Source: Lewinella sp. 4G2 (GTDB lineage Bacteria; Bacteroidota; Bacteroidia; Chitinophagales; Saprospiraceae). Taken from it: 64,000 nt of DNA. A program made the position numbers and the translations under genes. Where the stretch lies: positions 188,501 through 252,500 of the forward strand of contig NZ_LVWJ02000011.1 of NCBI RefSeq assembly GCF_001625015.1, written 5' to 3'. The notes beneath the pieces were generated by a model that was given only the letters and a program-made list of their open reading frames with translations, ran no database searches and was not told the origin of the DNA. Of this stretch, positions 33,014-40,962 are shown piece by piece. Each line of letters begins with the position of its first letter. Position 1 is the stretch's first letter.

Positions 33014-33748
33014 TTATAAGGCTTCCCGAAGCTTCCGGGCTTTTTCTTGCAGGGCAGCATCACTTTTAGGGATGGCATCAAGGTATTTTTCTACCGCTGC
33101 GGCTTCCCCTTTTTTGAGGGCAAGTAAGGCTAGGTACCAGTTGGCGTAACCGGCCATCTCACTATTTGCACTGGCCAATTGTTGAAAGACCTCCTTTGCC
33201 TCTTCGTTTTTATTGGTTTCCATTAGAGAAATGCCAAGGGCTAATTGAGCCTGCCCGTTAGGTGCCTGGGTTAATAATTCTCGCAGTGGCGCAATTGCTG
33301 CGGCGTATTCGCCAGCGTTGAACTTGGCTTCCGCTTCCTGCGCAATACTCGTTCCCGTACCGCGCTCGACGAGCGCAATGGGTGGATGATCTCCGTAGAG
33401 AGAGTCATCAAAACCAGCGCCATCGTTAAAAAATTGGAAGGCAAGAATTAGTAGCAGGATTGTGGCTGCAGCGGAGAGCGCCACCATCCAGGTCCGTTTA
33501 CGCTTTCGGGGCTCGAGGGCGATCACCTTAGCTTCCCGAGGCGATTGTTGCATGGCTTCGACTATCGTCCTTCTAAAATCTGCTTCCCCCACGGTAGCCC
33601 GTAGGTGGGCGTATAGTTCTTCTCTTTCAGCAACGGCCTGAGCAAAAGTGGGGTCCGTTGCCTGCCGGCGCTTAAAATTCGCCAGCTCATCAGCAGCTAG
33701 GTCACCGTCCAGCCACCTTTCAATGTCTACGTAATCCTGCTCTTTCAT
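33014..33748 (-). CDS. Membrane TPR protein, probable anti-sigma factor
   Basis: A 244-residue protein. The cytoplasmic N-terminal ~80 residues (YVDIERWLDGDLAADELANFKRR...FAQAVAEREELYAHLR) have the look of Bacteroidota anti-sigma N-domains. One membrane segment follows (about 87-108, MVALSAAATILLLILAFQFF), then a periplasmic domain of about three TPR-like repeats (AEAKFNAGEYAAAIAPLRELL; LALGISLMETNKNEEAKEVF). Its ATG overlaps the sigma factor stop codon (ATGA), the classic arrangement for a sigma/anti-sigma pair. I infer that it holds the sigma factor at the membrane until an envelope cue acts on the TPR part. There is no zinc-binding HxxxCxxC motif. Confidence 0.78.
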   Translation of the reverse strand: MKEQDYVDIERWLDGDLAADELANFKRRQATDPTFAQAVAEREELYAHLRATVGEADFRRTIVEAMQQSPREAKVIALEPRKRKRTWMVALSAAATILLLILAFQFFNDGAGFDDSLYGDHPPIALVERGTGTSIAQEAEAKFNAGEYAAAIAPLRELLTQAPNGQAQLALGISLMETNKNEEAKEVFQQLASANSEMAGYANWYLALLALKKGEAAAVEKYLDAIPKSDAALQEKARKLREAL

Positions 33749-34314
33749 GAGTGACGATCTAAGGCTGTTAACAATTCCCGCCAGCGTTGTAGGCAGGCGT
33801 TTTTTCTCCGGTAGACCGTGTTTGCATTACTCATGCCTAACTTCTCGGCGGCTTCAGCGGGCTTGGTGCCTTTGGCGAGCAGCTTTAGTAAGTCCTGGCA
33901 GGTTGCGCTGAGCTGAGCCATGGTAGTGTCCAGTTTGCGCTTCCTTAGTGCCGCTTCTTCCTCAATTTCTAGGGCAGAAGCCACGCGGTCTTCACTATCG
34001 TATCGCGCTACCTCTACTTCTCTTACCTTTTGTTCCTTGTTTTTTTTACGTAGCTGATCAATCCAACGGTTCCGACAAATCGAAAATATCAGTGCGCCGA
34101 TGGGGCAAGTCAGCGTATACCCCGGCTTATGAGCGGAGTGGTAGAGGCTTACGAGGGCCTCCTGAAATAGATCCGCCGCATCATCTTCTGACCCATTATT
34201 CCGCTTTACCCAGGTCACAATCTTAGGGAAAGACTGTTGGTACAACTCATTCACCGTCGCTGAGTCATTCTCGCGCAGTGCCCGCAGGTACCGTTGGTCA
34301 GCGTGTGGTGCCAT
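33745..34314 (-). CDS. ECF-like sigma-70 family sigma factor (heads the protease operon)
   Basis: About 189 residues. Region 2: VNELYQQSFPKIVTWVKRN, DAADLFQEALVSLY, then FSICRNRWIDQLRKKNKE. Region 4: LSATCQDLLKLLAKGTKPAEAAEKLGMSNANTVYRRKNACLQRWRELL, a helix-turn-helix with an unusual 'NTVYRRK' recognition segment in place of the common GTVKSR. The start is ATG 34314 (MAPHADQRYL); the longer frame to 34389 adds residues unlike sigma factors. It overlaps the probable anti-sigma gene by four bases and should direct the downstream protease genes and probably itself. It differs clearly from the two ECF paralogs at 58928 and 59599. Confidence 0.88.
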   Translation of the reverse strand: MAPHADQRYLRALRENDSATVNELYQQSFPKIVTWVKRNNGSEDDAADLFQEALVSLYHSAHKPGYTLTCPIGALIFSICRNRWIDQLRKKNKEQKVREVEVARYDSEDRVASALEIEEEAALRKRKLDTTMAQLSATCQDLLKLLAKGTKPAEAAEKLGMSNANTVYRRKNACLQRWRELLTALDRHS

Positions 34315-34441
34315 AAATAAAAGTTGTGCCCGCAAGGTAAGAAGATTAGCCCGCAGCCGATCATGATTCAGTGACGCGTGCGAAAACACACTGCTACCAC
34401 GGCGTCATGATCTCATAGTCTCAGTTTTGATCCTTTGAATT

Positions 34442-34475
34442 AGCTGGCTCTTCACTCGAGGGGCCAGCTTCTTTT
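34442..34475 (+). terminator. Terminator-like hairpin on the + strand with no + strand gene before it
   Basis: AGCTGGCTC pairs with GGGCCAGCT (one wobble), followed by TTCTTTT. It could end an unannotated short RNA divergent from the sigma operon, or be unrelated to termination. Confidence 0.4.
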
Positions 34476-34497
34476 ACTGATCTACGTTCTGAGCATG

Positions 34498-34516
34498 GGC
34501 GCTGCCGCAGGTGCCA
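34498..34516 (-). repeat. Dispersed motif copy in noncoding DNA
   Basis: GGGCGCTGCCGCAGGTGCC, the exact reverse complement of the 19-mer at 21396-21414. It is surrounded by noncoding sequence. Confidence 0.8.
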
Positions 34517-34647
34517 ACAAATAGGTTAACCGGATCGAGCACTGTACGTATTGGACACCTTCACGCGCAAATCAGGCCGTGTTGAAATGGATCAGCTGAT
34601 GTTAGATCAAAGGGTAAGACCGCAAGTACTCCGTACAGTCAACCCAC

Positions 34648-34686
34648 AAAAAAACCCGGAAGCATCCTGAGGGACACTTCCGGGTT
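34648..34686 (-). terminator. Rho-independent terminator of the ribosomal/alpha operon
   Basis: On the minus strand a perfect 10 bp stem AACCCGGAAG / CTTCCGGGTT is followed by a run of T. It lies 22 bp after the rplQ stop codon. Confidence 0.93.
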
Positions 34687-34707
34687 ATAAGGTTTGCATG
34701 GGGAAGA

Positions 34708-35178
34708 TTACTCTTCCTCAGCAGCCGGCGTAGCGGGAGCTACCGGAGCGGCGCTCTTCTTACGGCGGCTACGACGGGTCTTACCAGCTTTAGCGGTAGC
34801 ACCACCTTTCGTGTAGACGTCGTTGTAGTCGACCAATTCGATCATGGCCATTTCGGCGGCATCACCCAAACGGGAGCCGGTCTTGATAACGCGGAGGTAA
34901 CCACCGGGGCGGTCGCCAACCTTCGGAGCGATCTCTTCGAAGAGGACGTTGATGATGTCCTTATTATTCAAGGCTGCGAAAACGGTACGGCGGTTGTGCG
35001 TATCGTTCTTTTTGGCTTTGGTGATAAGGGGCTCAGCGAATACACGGAGGGCTTTAGCCTTGGCCAAAGTTGTGTTGATCCGCTTGTGAGTAAACAAAGC
35101 AATGGCGAGGTTACGCAGCGTTGCTTTGCGGTGTGCCGTTTTTCGGCCGAGGTGGTTGTGTTTCTTACCGTGACGCAT
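34708..35178 (-). CDS. rplQ: 50S ribosomal protein L17
   Basis: About 156 residues. The L17 start [12 protein letters not shown] is unmistakable, followed by [14 protein letters not shown] and [30 protein letters not shown] basic and then Ala/Pro/Glu-rich C-terminal tail (RRSRRKK...PAAEEE) extends it, as often in Bacteroidota. The start is ATG 35178; a longer frame to 35205 adds nine residues not found in L17. Last gene of the operon before the terminator. Confidence 0.97.
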   Translation of the reverse strand: MRHGKKHNHLGRKTAHRKATLRNLAIALFTHKRINTTLAKAKALRVFAEPLITKAKKNDTHNRRTVFAALNNKDIINVLFEEIAPKVGDRPGGYLRVIKTGSRLGDAAEMAMIELVDYNDVYTKGGATAKAGKTRRSRRKKSAAPVAPATPAAEEE

Positions 35179-35303
35179 GTCTGAGGGAAAGATTGGTGGT
35201 AACACTTTTCCATCGCCGCGGCAAGGTGGACGCTTGCGAAAGGATGGATGTAATTACCGAAGGTTGAAATTGGAGTTCAATGCCGTTGCCGACAGTCCAC
35301 ATT

Positions 35304-35364
35304 ATTAGTCTATAGTCTGTAGTCTATAGTCTTCAGCACTATAGACTAAAGACTACAGACTAAT
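35304..35364. repeat. Large hairpin between rpoA and rplQ
   Basis: A 27 bp stem with two mismatches, 35304-35330 with 35338-35364, built from AGTCTATAGTC and GACTACAGACT words, loop of seven bases. It begins three bases after the rpoA stop codon. It uses the same words as the tandem repeat at 9686. It might attenuate or stabilise the rpoA-rplQ message. Confidence 0.88.
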
Positions 35365-35367
35365 CTT

Positions 35368-36372
35368 TTACTCTTCGTCGAGTTTGTACTTGGAAAGGTC
35401 CATACCGAAGGTCAGGCCTTTCTCTACGAGTAGTTCTTCGATCTCTACGAGGGACTTCTTACCGAAGTTGCGGAACTTGAGGAGTTCGTGCGTATCGTAG
35501 CGGACCAGTTCGCCGAGGCTGTTGATCTTCGCTGCTTTGAGGCAGTTGTAGGCCCGTACGGAAAGGTCGAGGTCTTCGAGGCTGGTTTTGAGGAGCTTCC
35601 GCATGTGCAGGATGTGCTCGTCAACGATGCTCTCTTCACGCGTGCCAACGGTCTGGAACTCGATCGCTTCGTTGGTGATGAGTACGAGGTGCTGAATCAT
35701 GATGTTCGCCGCCTCACGTACCGCATCTTCCGGGTGGATGGTGCCGTCGGTTTTGACTTCGAGGATCAGGTTTTCGTAGTCCGTACGCTGGCCAACACGG
35801 GTAGCCTCAACGCGGTAGGCTACGTTCTTGATTGGCGTGTAGATAGCGTCCACGGGAATAACACCAATTGGAGCATTCTTGGAAAGGCTCTCGTCTGCAG
35901 GTACGTAACCGTAGCCCTTAGTTATCGTGAGCTCCACTTCGAGGTTAACGAAAGGTTCCATGGTACAAAGTACCATATCTGGGTTCATCACCTTGAAGAC
36001 GTTGGTGTGGTCACCAATGTCCTTGGCCGTGAACTGGTCCTTACCGCTAATGGTGAGGTACACTTTTTCTTCTTCGAAGCTGTCGTCCGTCTGGATGAGG
36101 CGCTTCAGGCGAACCTGCTTGAGGTTGAGGATAATTTCTACTACATCCTCGGTAACACCGCGGATGGTGGAGAACTCGTGGTCCACTCCGGCGATACGAA
36201 CGGCGGAGATAGCGCAACCTTCCAGGCTGCTGAGAAGAACGCGACGGAGGGAGTTACCGATCGTCTGGCCGAAGCCGGGTTCCAGGGGTTTAAATTCAAA
36301 AGTACCGTGAAAGTCATCGGACTTCTGCATCGTGATCTTGTCCGGCTTCTGGAAGTTCAGCATTGTGCTCAT
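35368..36372 (-). CDS. rpoA: RNA polymerase alpha subunit
   Basis: About 334 residues. N-terminal assembly domain: FKPLEPGFGQTIGNSLRRVLLSSLEGCAI, then VDAIYTPIKNVAYRVE. C-terminal DNA- and activator-contact domain: LEDLDLSVRAYNCLKAAKINSLGELVRY, then LKFRNFGKKSLVEIEELL. I use ATG 36372 (MSTMLNFQKP); the frame opens further to 36426 but those residues are not alpha-like. Between rpsD and rplQ, in the usual order. Confidence 0.97.
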   Translation of the reverse strand: MSTMLNFQKPDKITMQKSDDFHGTFEFKPLEPGFGQTIGNSLRRVLLSSLEGCAISAVRIAGVDHEFSTIRGVTEDVVEIILNLKQVRLKRLIQTDDSFEEEKVYLTISGKDQFTAKDIGDHTNVFKVMNPDMVLCTMEPFVNLEVELTITKGYGYVPADESLSKNAPIGVIPVDAIYTPIKNVAYRVEATRVGQRTDYENLILEVKTDGTIHPEDAVREAANIMIQHLVLITNEAIEFQTVGTREESIVDEHILHMRKLLKTSLEDLDLSVRAYNCLKAAKINSLGELVRYDTHELLKFRNFGKKSLVEIEELLVEKGLTFGMDLSKYKLDEE

Positions 36373-36599
36373 ATTTCGAATTATCGCTTTGAGTGGTTTT
36401 TCGGGCGGCAGTGGCGGGGTAGCCAACCGGACGGAAACACCTGGACTATTAAATTAGTTTGTCCCCAGCGGGCCGGGTGGCCTGGCTGGGGACTGGACGG
36501 CGCCCGTAGGGGGGTGGGGAAGTGGGTCGCCGCCCGGGGGGGGATCTTGGGGCCCGCTCCAGTTCTGGAGGAGGCGCCAAGGGTATCCCCGCCTAAGAC

Positions 36600-37214
36600 T
36601 TACTTAGAGTAGAGTTCGACGATCAACTGGGTGTTGATCTTCTCGGGGATGTTCTCCCGCTCAGGAACAGCAAGGAAGATACCTTCCATCTTGCTCTGAT
36701 CGAAAGACAACCAACCGTAGTTGCGTACGTCGCTCTTGCCGGATACGGAGTCGCGAACAACTTCCAGACCCTGAGACTTGGGGCGAACGGTGATCTTGTC
36801 ACCAACCTTCACGTGAGTAGAAGGAACGTTGTTCAAACGGCCGTTCAACAGGATGTGACGGTGAGAAACGAGCTGGCGGGCAGCGCGGCGCGTTGGTGCG
36901 AGACCAAGGCGGAACACGACGTTATCCAGGCGGCTCTCGAGTAGCTGAAGCAGCACTTCACCCGTGATACCACGGCTGGCCTGCGCCTTTTCGAAGAGGT
37001 TGCGGAACTGACGCTCGAGCACACCATAAGTGTACTTAGCAATCTGCTTCTGCGTCATCTGCAGTTTGTAATCAGAAGGTTGGCGGCGGCGGCCACGGGT
37101 GTTACCGTGTTGGCCTGGCTTGTACTTCTTACGCTCGAACGCGCGGGAGTAGCCGAAGATCGGCTCGTCAAGAGCACGGGCTTTCTTTGCCTTTGGACCA
37201 GTATATCTAGCCAT
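36600..37214 (-). CDS. rpsD: 30S ribosomal protein S4
   Basis: 204 residues, starting MARYTGPKAKKARALDEPIF. The S4 RNA-binding core is clear: QKIAKYTYGVLERQFRNLFEKA and the S4 domain ESRLDNVVFRLGLAPTRRAARQLVSHRHILLNG. It nucleates 30S assembly on 16S rRNA and in many bacteria represses its own operon. The gap to rpoA (~225 bp) is unusually G-rich on the + strand and has no gene. Confidence 0.97.
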   Translation of the reverse strand: MARYTGPKAKKARALDEPIFGYSRAFERKKYKPGQHGNTRGRRRQPSDYKLQMTQKQIAKYTYGVLERQFRNLFEKAQASRGITGEVLLQLLESRLDNVVFRLGLAPTRRAARQLVSHRHILLNGRLNNVPSTHVKVGDKITVRPKSQGLEVVRDSVSGKSDVRNYGWLSFDQSKMEGIFLAVPERENIPEKINTQLIVELYSK

Positions 37215-37293
37215 AATGACCTGAGTCTTTAGATCCCATCCCTAAACTGAAGTTGGGGAGCGGGGACGTTAGTTTAATGGAGAATGGAGGGGA

Positions 37294-37698
37294 TTATACG
37301 CGGCGGCGCTTGGGAGGGCGGCAACCGTTGTGAGGAAGTGGCGTCACGTCCTTGATCTTGGTTACGCGGATACCGGCACCGTCGAGCGCGCGGATGGCGG
37401 CTTCACGGCCACTACCGGGGCCTTTTACGTAAACCTCAACGCTACGGAGGCCGGCTTCGTAGGCATCGCGAGCTGCGTTACCGGAAGCTACCTGAGCAGC
37501 GTAGGGAGTGGATTTCTTCGAGCCGCGGAATTTTTCCTTACCAGCCGTTCCCCAACTGATCACGTCACCACCCTTATTGGTGATGGTGATGATGATGTTG
37601 TTGAAAGATGCCTGGATGTAAGCGAGGCCTTCGCTCTCAACTTTGACTTTGCGTTTCTTGGACGTCGTGCGTCCACCGCCTGATGGTCTCTTAGCCAT
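37294..37698 (-). CDS. rpsK: 30S ribosomal protein S11
   Basis: 134 residues, basic N-terminus, then [44 protein letters not shown] and the conserved end [17 protein letters not shown] [11 protein letters not shown]. It binds the 30S platform at the E site. Its ATG overlaps the rpsM stop codon by one base (TAATG), showing translational coupling. Confidence 0.97.
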   Translation of the reverse strand: MAKRPSGGGRTTSKKRKVKVESEGLAYIQASFNNIIITITNKGGDVISWGTAGKEKFRGSKKSTPYAAQVASGNAARDAYEAGLRSVEVYVKGPGSGREAAIRALDGAGIRVTKIKDVTPLPHNGCRPPKRRRV

Positions 37699-38075
37699 TA
37701 TTTAGTGACTTTTTTCTTGTTAGCTACTGTTTTACGCTTACCCTTACGAGTACGCGCATTGGTTTGGGTGCGCTGTCCGCGCAGTGGGAGACCCTTACGG
37801 TGACGGAGACCGCGGAAGCAGCCAATGTCCATAAGACGTTTGATGTTCGTGGAAACCTCCGTACGTAGATCACCTTCAACCTTGTACTCGTTCTGGAGTA
37901 GGTTAGAGATGGTACGGATGTTCTCATCGGTCCAGTCTGCTACGTGAGTGTCATGGTCAACACCGGCTTTGTCGAGAATCTCTCGAGCCCGGGTGGCCCC
38001 TACACCAAACACGTAGGTCAAACTGATAATTCCGCGTTTCTGCCGCGGGAGGTCAACACCTGCAATTCGTGCCAT
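37698..38075 (-). CDS. rpsM: 30S ribosomal protein S13
   Basis: 125 residues: [26 protein letters not shown], then [30 protein letters not shown], with a basic tail reaching toward the tRNAs. Contacts S19 and the 50S subunit at the head of 30S. Overlaps rpsK by one base. Confidence 0.97.
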   Translation of the reverse strand: MARIAGVDLPRQKRGIISLTYVFGVGATRAREILDKAGVDHDTHVADWTDENIRTISNLLQNEYKVEGDLRTEVSTNIKRLMDIGCFRGLRHRKGLPLRGQRTQTNARTRKGKRKTVANKKKVTK

Positions 38076-38093
38076 AATGAAGTTGTGTAAAAA

Positions 38094-38210
38094 TTACCCT
38101 TGGCGTTGCTTGAACTTGGGGTTCTTTTTATTAATGATGTAAACTTTGCCCTTGCGACGCACGATCTTGCAATCGACGCTACGCTTCTTTACTGAGGGTC
38201 TAACTTTCAT
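38094..38210 (-). CDS. rpmJ: 50S ribosomal protein L36
   Basis: A 38-residue protein readable on the minus strand: [20 protein letters not shown], then [18 protein letters not shown]. This is L36 in its normal place between infA and rpsM. Of the usual C-C-C-H zinc ligands only one cysteine (DCKIV) remains: the first is replaced by serine in KKRSVDCK and the last histidine by glutamine (KFKQRQG). It is thus a zinc-independent (C-) form, common in Bacteroidota. Confidence 0.95.
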   Translation of the reverse strand: MKVRPSVKKRSVDCKIVRRKGKVYIINKKNPKFKQRQG

Positions 38211-38259
38211 AATCCAATTAGTTGAATCCGCCTAAAACGAGAAGGCAGCAGCTCAGAGC

Positions 38260-38478
38260 CTATTTGTAACGGTAAGTGATACGGCCGCGCGAAAGATCGT
38301 ACGGGCTCATTTCAACGGCTACCTTATCACCAGGAAGAATCTTGATGTAGTGCATCCGCATCTTGCCGGAAATACTGGCTTTGATTTCGTGGTCGTTTTC
38401 CAAGCGCACGCGGAACAAGGCGTTCCCCAGGGCTTCTTCGATCACGCCATCCTGCTTAATCAGGTTTTTTTTGGACAT
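38260..38478 (-). CDS. infA: Translation initiation factor IF-1
   Basis: 72 residues forming the IF-1 OB fold: [28 protein letters not shown], then [41 protein letters not shown]. The start is ATG 38478; a longer open frame to 38565 crosses the promoter and is not IF-1. A -7 element lies 19 bp upstream of the start codon. Confidence 0.97.
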   Translation of the reverse strand: MSKKNLIKQDGVIEEALGNALFRVRLENDHEIKASISGKMRMHYIKILPGDKVAVEMSPYDLSRGRITYRYK

Positions 38479-38496
38479 GTTTTGAATTTCGGAGGG

Positions 38497-38504
38497 CAAA
38501 GGTA
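38497..38504 (-). promoter_or_regulatory. -7 element (TACCTTTG) before infA
   Basis: An exact TAnnTTTG match on the minus strand, giving a very short leader before infA. It implies that infA-rpmJ-rpsM-rpsK-rpsD-rpoA-rplQ can be transcribed independently of map. Confidence 0.65.
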
Positions 38505-38798
38505 ATGCTTTCATTACAGCTACCCAAGTGTTTAGAATATTTGTTTCACTTAAGTAAAGGCACACCGCGTCTATTCGGTTGAATTACAGCTCAATAGCAC
38601 TGATCTCAACCGCTTCAACAAGTCCACTCTGGACTACCTCATATTGGCAACCCGAACATCCACCAAATTAAGTTTTGAGAATTACGCTTCAGCGGCCTAA
38701 TTCAGGTACATGACAGCATTCCACAACTGATTTGCCTTCTACCGTAAGAAAATCTTAAAAACACTACCACCGCGGAAGTTAGACCGCTCGCTGCTCGA

Positions 38799-39677
38799 TC
38801 AGATACTAGCGGCAACGGGCTGGTAGATGGCCACCAATTCCTCGTCGAGGTTGTCGACGTACTTCAGATTAGGATTATTTCTTATGGCTTCTTCGATTGG
38901 GCGGTGGTCGCTCATCAGATCAGCTGGTGCGCCGCCGGGAGAGATTGCAATGGAGTGCTCGTAGTGAGCGGCCGGTTTACCGTCGCGCGTAACGATCGTC
39001 CAGCCATCGTCGCGGCCGTGAACGTCCTTGCGGCCCAGGGTGATCATAGGCTCGATGGCAATGATGAGGCCCGCCTTTAGGACTGGGCCCCTACCCCGCT
39101 TTCCAAAGTTGGGCACGTCCGGTGCTTCGTGGAGAGAGCGCCCGAGGCCGTGGCCCACCAGTTCTCGTACTACACCGTATCCGTGCTCGCGTTCCGTATA
39201 GTACTGAATTGCATGGCTGATATCTCCAACCCGCTTCCCGGCGCGGGCGGCGTCGATCCCCAGATAAAGGGAATGCTTGGTCCGGCGGCAGAGGTCCATG
39301 ACCTCTTCGACTACGTCGCCGACGCAAAACGTGTAAGCAGCATCTCCGTAGAATTCGTTGACGATCGTGCCACAGTCAATACTAAGGATGTCGCCGTCCT
39401 TAAAGACCTGGTTTTGATCCGGCAGGCCGTGGACTACCTCCTCATTCTGGCTGACGAGTAAGGTAGACGGACAACCGTACAATCCTTTAAAGCCAGGGAC
39501 GGCACCGTGATCGCGGATGAACTCTTCGGCGAAGGTGTCGATCTCCAGGCCGGTGAGACCTGGCCGTAGCATCTTACCTACTTCGGTCAGGGTTTTACAC
39601 ACCAACTGACAGGCAACCCGGCTGCGTTCGATTTCCTCGGGTGTCTTGTAGATCATCTTACGGTCCTTTCTGCTCAT
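38799..39677 (-). CDS. map: Methionine aminopeptidase, type I
   Basis: 292 residues. Metal ligands of the pita-bread fold are all visible: D in LSIDCGTIVNEFYGDAAYTF (two Asp), H in VGHGLGRSLHEAPDVPNFG, E in AIEPM and E in YEHSIAIS. It removes the initiator Met from nascent proteins. The N-terminus MSRKDRKMIYKTPEEIERSR fits the family; the C-terminus is about 40 residues longer than in E. coli. It has its own promoter and is 300 bp from infA; the secY part of the classical operon is not adjacent. Confidence 0.96.
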   Translation of the reverse strand: MSRKDRKMIYKTPEEIERSRVACQLVCKTLTEVGKMLRPGLTGLEIDTFAEEFIRDHGAVPGFKGLYGCPSTLLVSQNEEVVHGLPDQNQVFKDGDILSIDCGTIVNEFYGDAAYTFCVGDVVEEVMDLCRRTKHSLYLGIDAARAGKRVGDISHAIQYYTEREHGYGVVRELVGHGLGRSLHEAPDVPNFGKRGRGPVLKAGLIIAIEPMITLGRKDVHGRDDGWTIVTRDGKPAAHYEHSIAISPGGAPADLMSDHRPIEEAIRNNPNLKYVDNLDEELVAIYQPVAASI

Positions 39678-39734
39678 ACTTTGTGGGGCTTGGCCAGGCT
39701 AACGCCCGATCCGGAATTGAGTTGAAAATTTCCG

Positions 39735-39742
39735 CAAAGATA
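39735..39742 (-). promoter_or_regulatory. -7 element (TATCTTTG) before map
   Basis: An exact Bacteroidota -7 consensus on the minus strand, 58 bp upstream of the map start codon. Confidence 0.65.
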
Positions 39743-39822
39743 GCCCTTCCCCCGGGGAGCGGTTAGATTCCGTTGATAGGAACGCTCTTTACTGGCCACC
39801 TCTACCCCTCTTCCATTAAGAA

Positions 39823-39830
39823 TAACTTTG
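39823..39830 (+). promoter_or_regulatory. Candidate -7 element (TAACTTTG) of the WD40/TRAP pair
   Basis: A TAnnTTTG match on the + strand, 31 bp upstream of the ATG at 39862. It is back to back with the map promoter. Confidence 0.5.
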
Positions 39831-39861
39831 GGGCCTATCTTTCCAGCCTAGTCACCTACAT

Positions 39862-40962
39862 ATGCTTTACCGACTCATCCCAACTTTTTTACTTGCCCTT
39901 TCCCTGGCACCCGCGGCAGCGCAGGATGAACAGATCTACCCCGCGGACCAACCCGTTGTCACTAATCTGTGGCACCGGGCGGCGGATATCAGCCCACGGC
40001 TCAGGGCTGTGGAAGCGGGGGAATTCAGCCCGGACGGACAGTACGCCGTTAGCGGCGGAAAATTTGGTTACGAGGTGATCAAATGGAACGTGATCGACGG
40101 CACCGTTGCCTGGCGAGCCGCCCACGAAAGCGAAGTGGAATGCGTCACCTTCAGCCCCGACGGTAAACGCATAGCCAGTGGTGGTGAAGACCTTACGTTA
40201 CGTATCTGGGACGCCGCTACCGGCGCCGCCCTCCACGTGATCCGCCTGAAAGATGCCGGGCTGGACGGCATCGCTTGGAGCCCGGACGGCCGCTTCATCG
40301 TGGGCGGCGACGAAGCCGGTAACGCCATCTTCTTTGATGCGACCAGCTACCAGGAAGTCCGCCGCATCAACTGTGGATCGACGATCAACTCGCTGGACTT
40401 CACGAAAGACGGGCTTCGCCTGATAGTAGGCGGCAACATCCAAACCCCGGATGCTAACGGACCGGGCGGGAAGCGCTACGAAGGCTTCGCGCGAGTGATT
40501 GACGTGGCTACCGGTTCGGTGACGCTGAGCATCCCCCGGCAATCGGGTAGCATAAAGAGCGTCCGTTGGAGCCCCGACGAGCAACTGATCGCAACGGGTG
40601 GTTTTGACAACAAGGCCCGCCTGTTCTCCGCCGCAACCGGGGCCTTGGAAAAGGAATTCAGCAACCCACTGAAGATCGAGGCCGTGGCCTTCACGCCCGA
40701 CGGACAGTACCTGGTAACGGGCGGCCACGCCAAGGCCATCAACTTTTACCGGATGAGCGACCGCGAGCTGGCCCTCTCCCTGCCCTCGGCCCGCGTGGAA
40801 TACATTGATTTTTCGGCCGACGGCAGGACGATGCTCATCGCCTCCGAAGACAGCGGGCTTTTATCCTGTTACCTGCTACAGAGTGACGTCCAGGCGCGGG
40901 GCAACTACCAGCAGATTGCGGATAAGCAACTCAATAATCAGGACCTTAAGCACCGGCCATGA
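39862..40962 (+). CDS. Secreted WD40-repeat protein
   Basis: A 366-residue exported beta-propeller. The signal peptide is LIPTFLLALSLAPAAAQ. Seven or so WD40-like blades follow, each with the FSPDGK-type turn (GEFSPDGQYAVSGG, VTFSPDGKRIASGG, IAWSPDGRFIVGG, VRWSPDEQLIATGG, VAFTPDGQYLVTGG). Such propellers are protein-interaction platforms. Its stop codon overlaps the start of the TRAP solute-binding gene (ATGA), so the two are co-translated and probably work together outside the cytoplasm. Confidence 0.9.
   Translation: MLYRLIPTFLLALSLAPAAAQDEQIYPADQPVVTNLWHRAADISPRLRAVEAGEFSPDGQYAVSGGKFGYEVIKWNVIDGTVAWRAAHESEVECVTFSPDGKRIASGGEDLTLRIWDAATGAALHVIRLKDAGLDGIAWSPDGRFIVGGDEAGNAIFFDATSYQEVRRINCGSTINSLDFTKDGLRLIVGGNIQTPDANGPGGKRYEGFARVIDVATGSVTLSIPRQSGSIKSVRWSPDEQLIATGGFDNKARLFSAATGALEKEFSNPLKIEAVAFTPDGQYLVTGGHAKAINFYRMSDRELALSLPSARVEYIDFSADGRTMLIASEDSGLLSCYLLQSDVQARGNYQQIADKQLNNQDLKHRP

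Larger units (their letters stand above)
34315..34707. other. Gene-free interval between the protease operon and rplQ
   Basis: Contains (i) an inverted repeat GATCATGA (34359-34366) / TCATGATC (34405-34412) with adjacent GACGC/GCGTC; (ii) a + strand hairpin AGCTGGC/GCCAGCT at 34442-34469 with TTCTTTT after it, looking like a + strand terminator although no + strand gene precedes it; (iii) an exact 19 bp dispersed motif at 34498-34516; (iv) the rplQ terminator. On the minus strand TACCTTGC at about 34333-34340 resembles a -7 element for the sigma operon with one mismatch. Confidence 0.55.

Noticed and set aside
34315..34707. Search for tRNA or RNase P RNA in the largest gaps
   Set aside because: No cloverleaf, TTC loop pattern or RNase P core motif was found here or in 58629-58927 or 60106-60612.
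36427..36599. Very G-rich spacer between rpsD and rpoA as a possible G-quadruplex switch
   Set aside because: G runs on the + strand are irregular and I could not fit a convincing four-run pattern in the transcribed strand.
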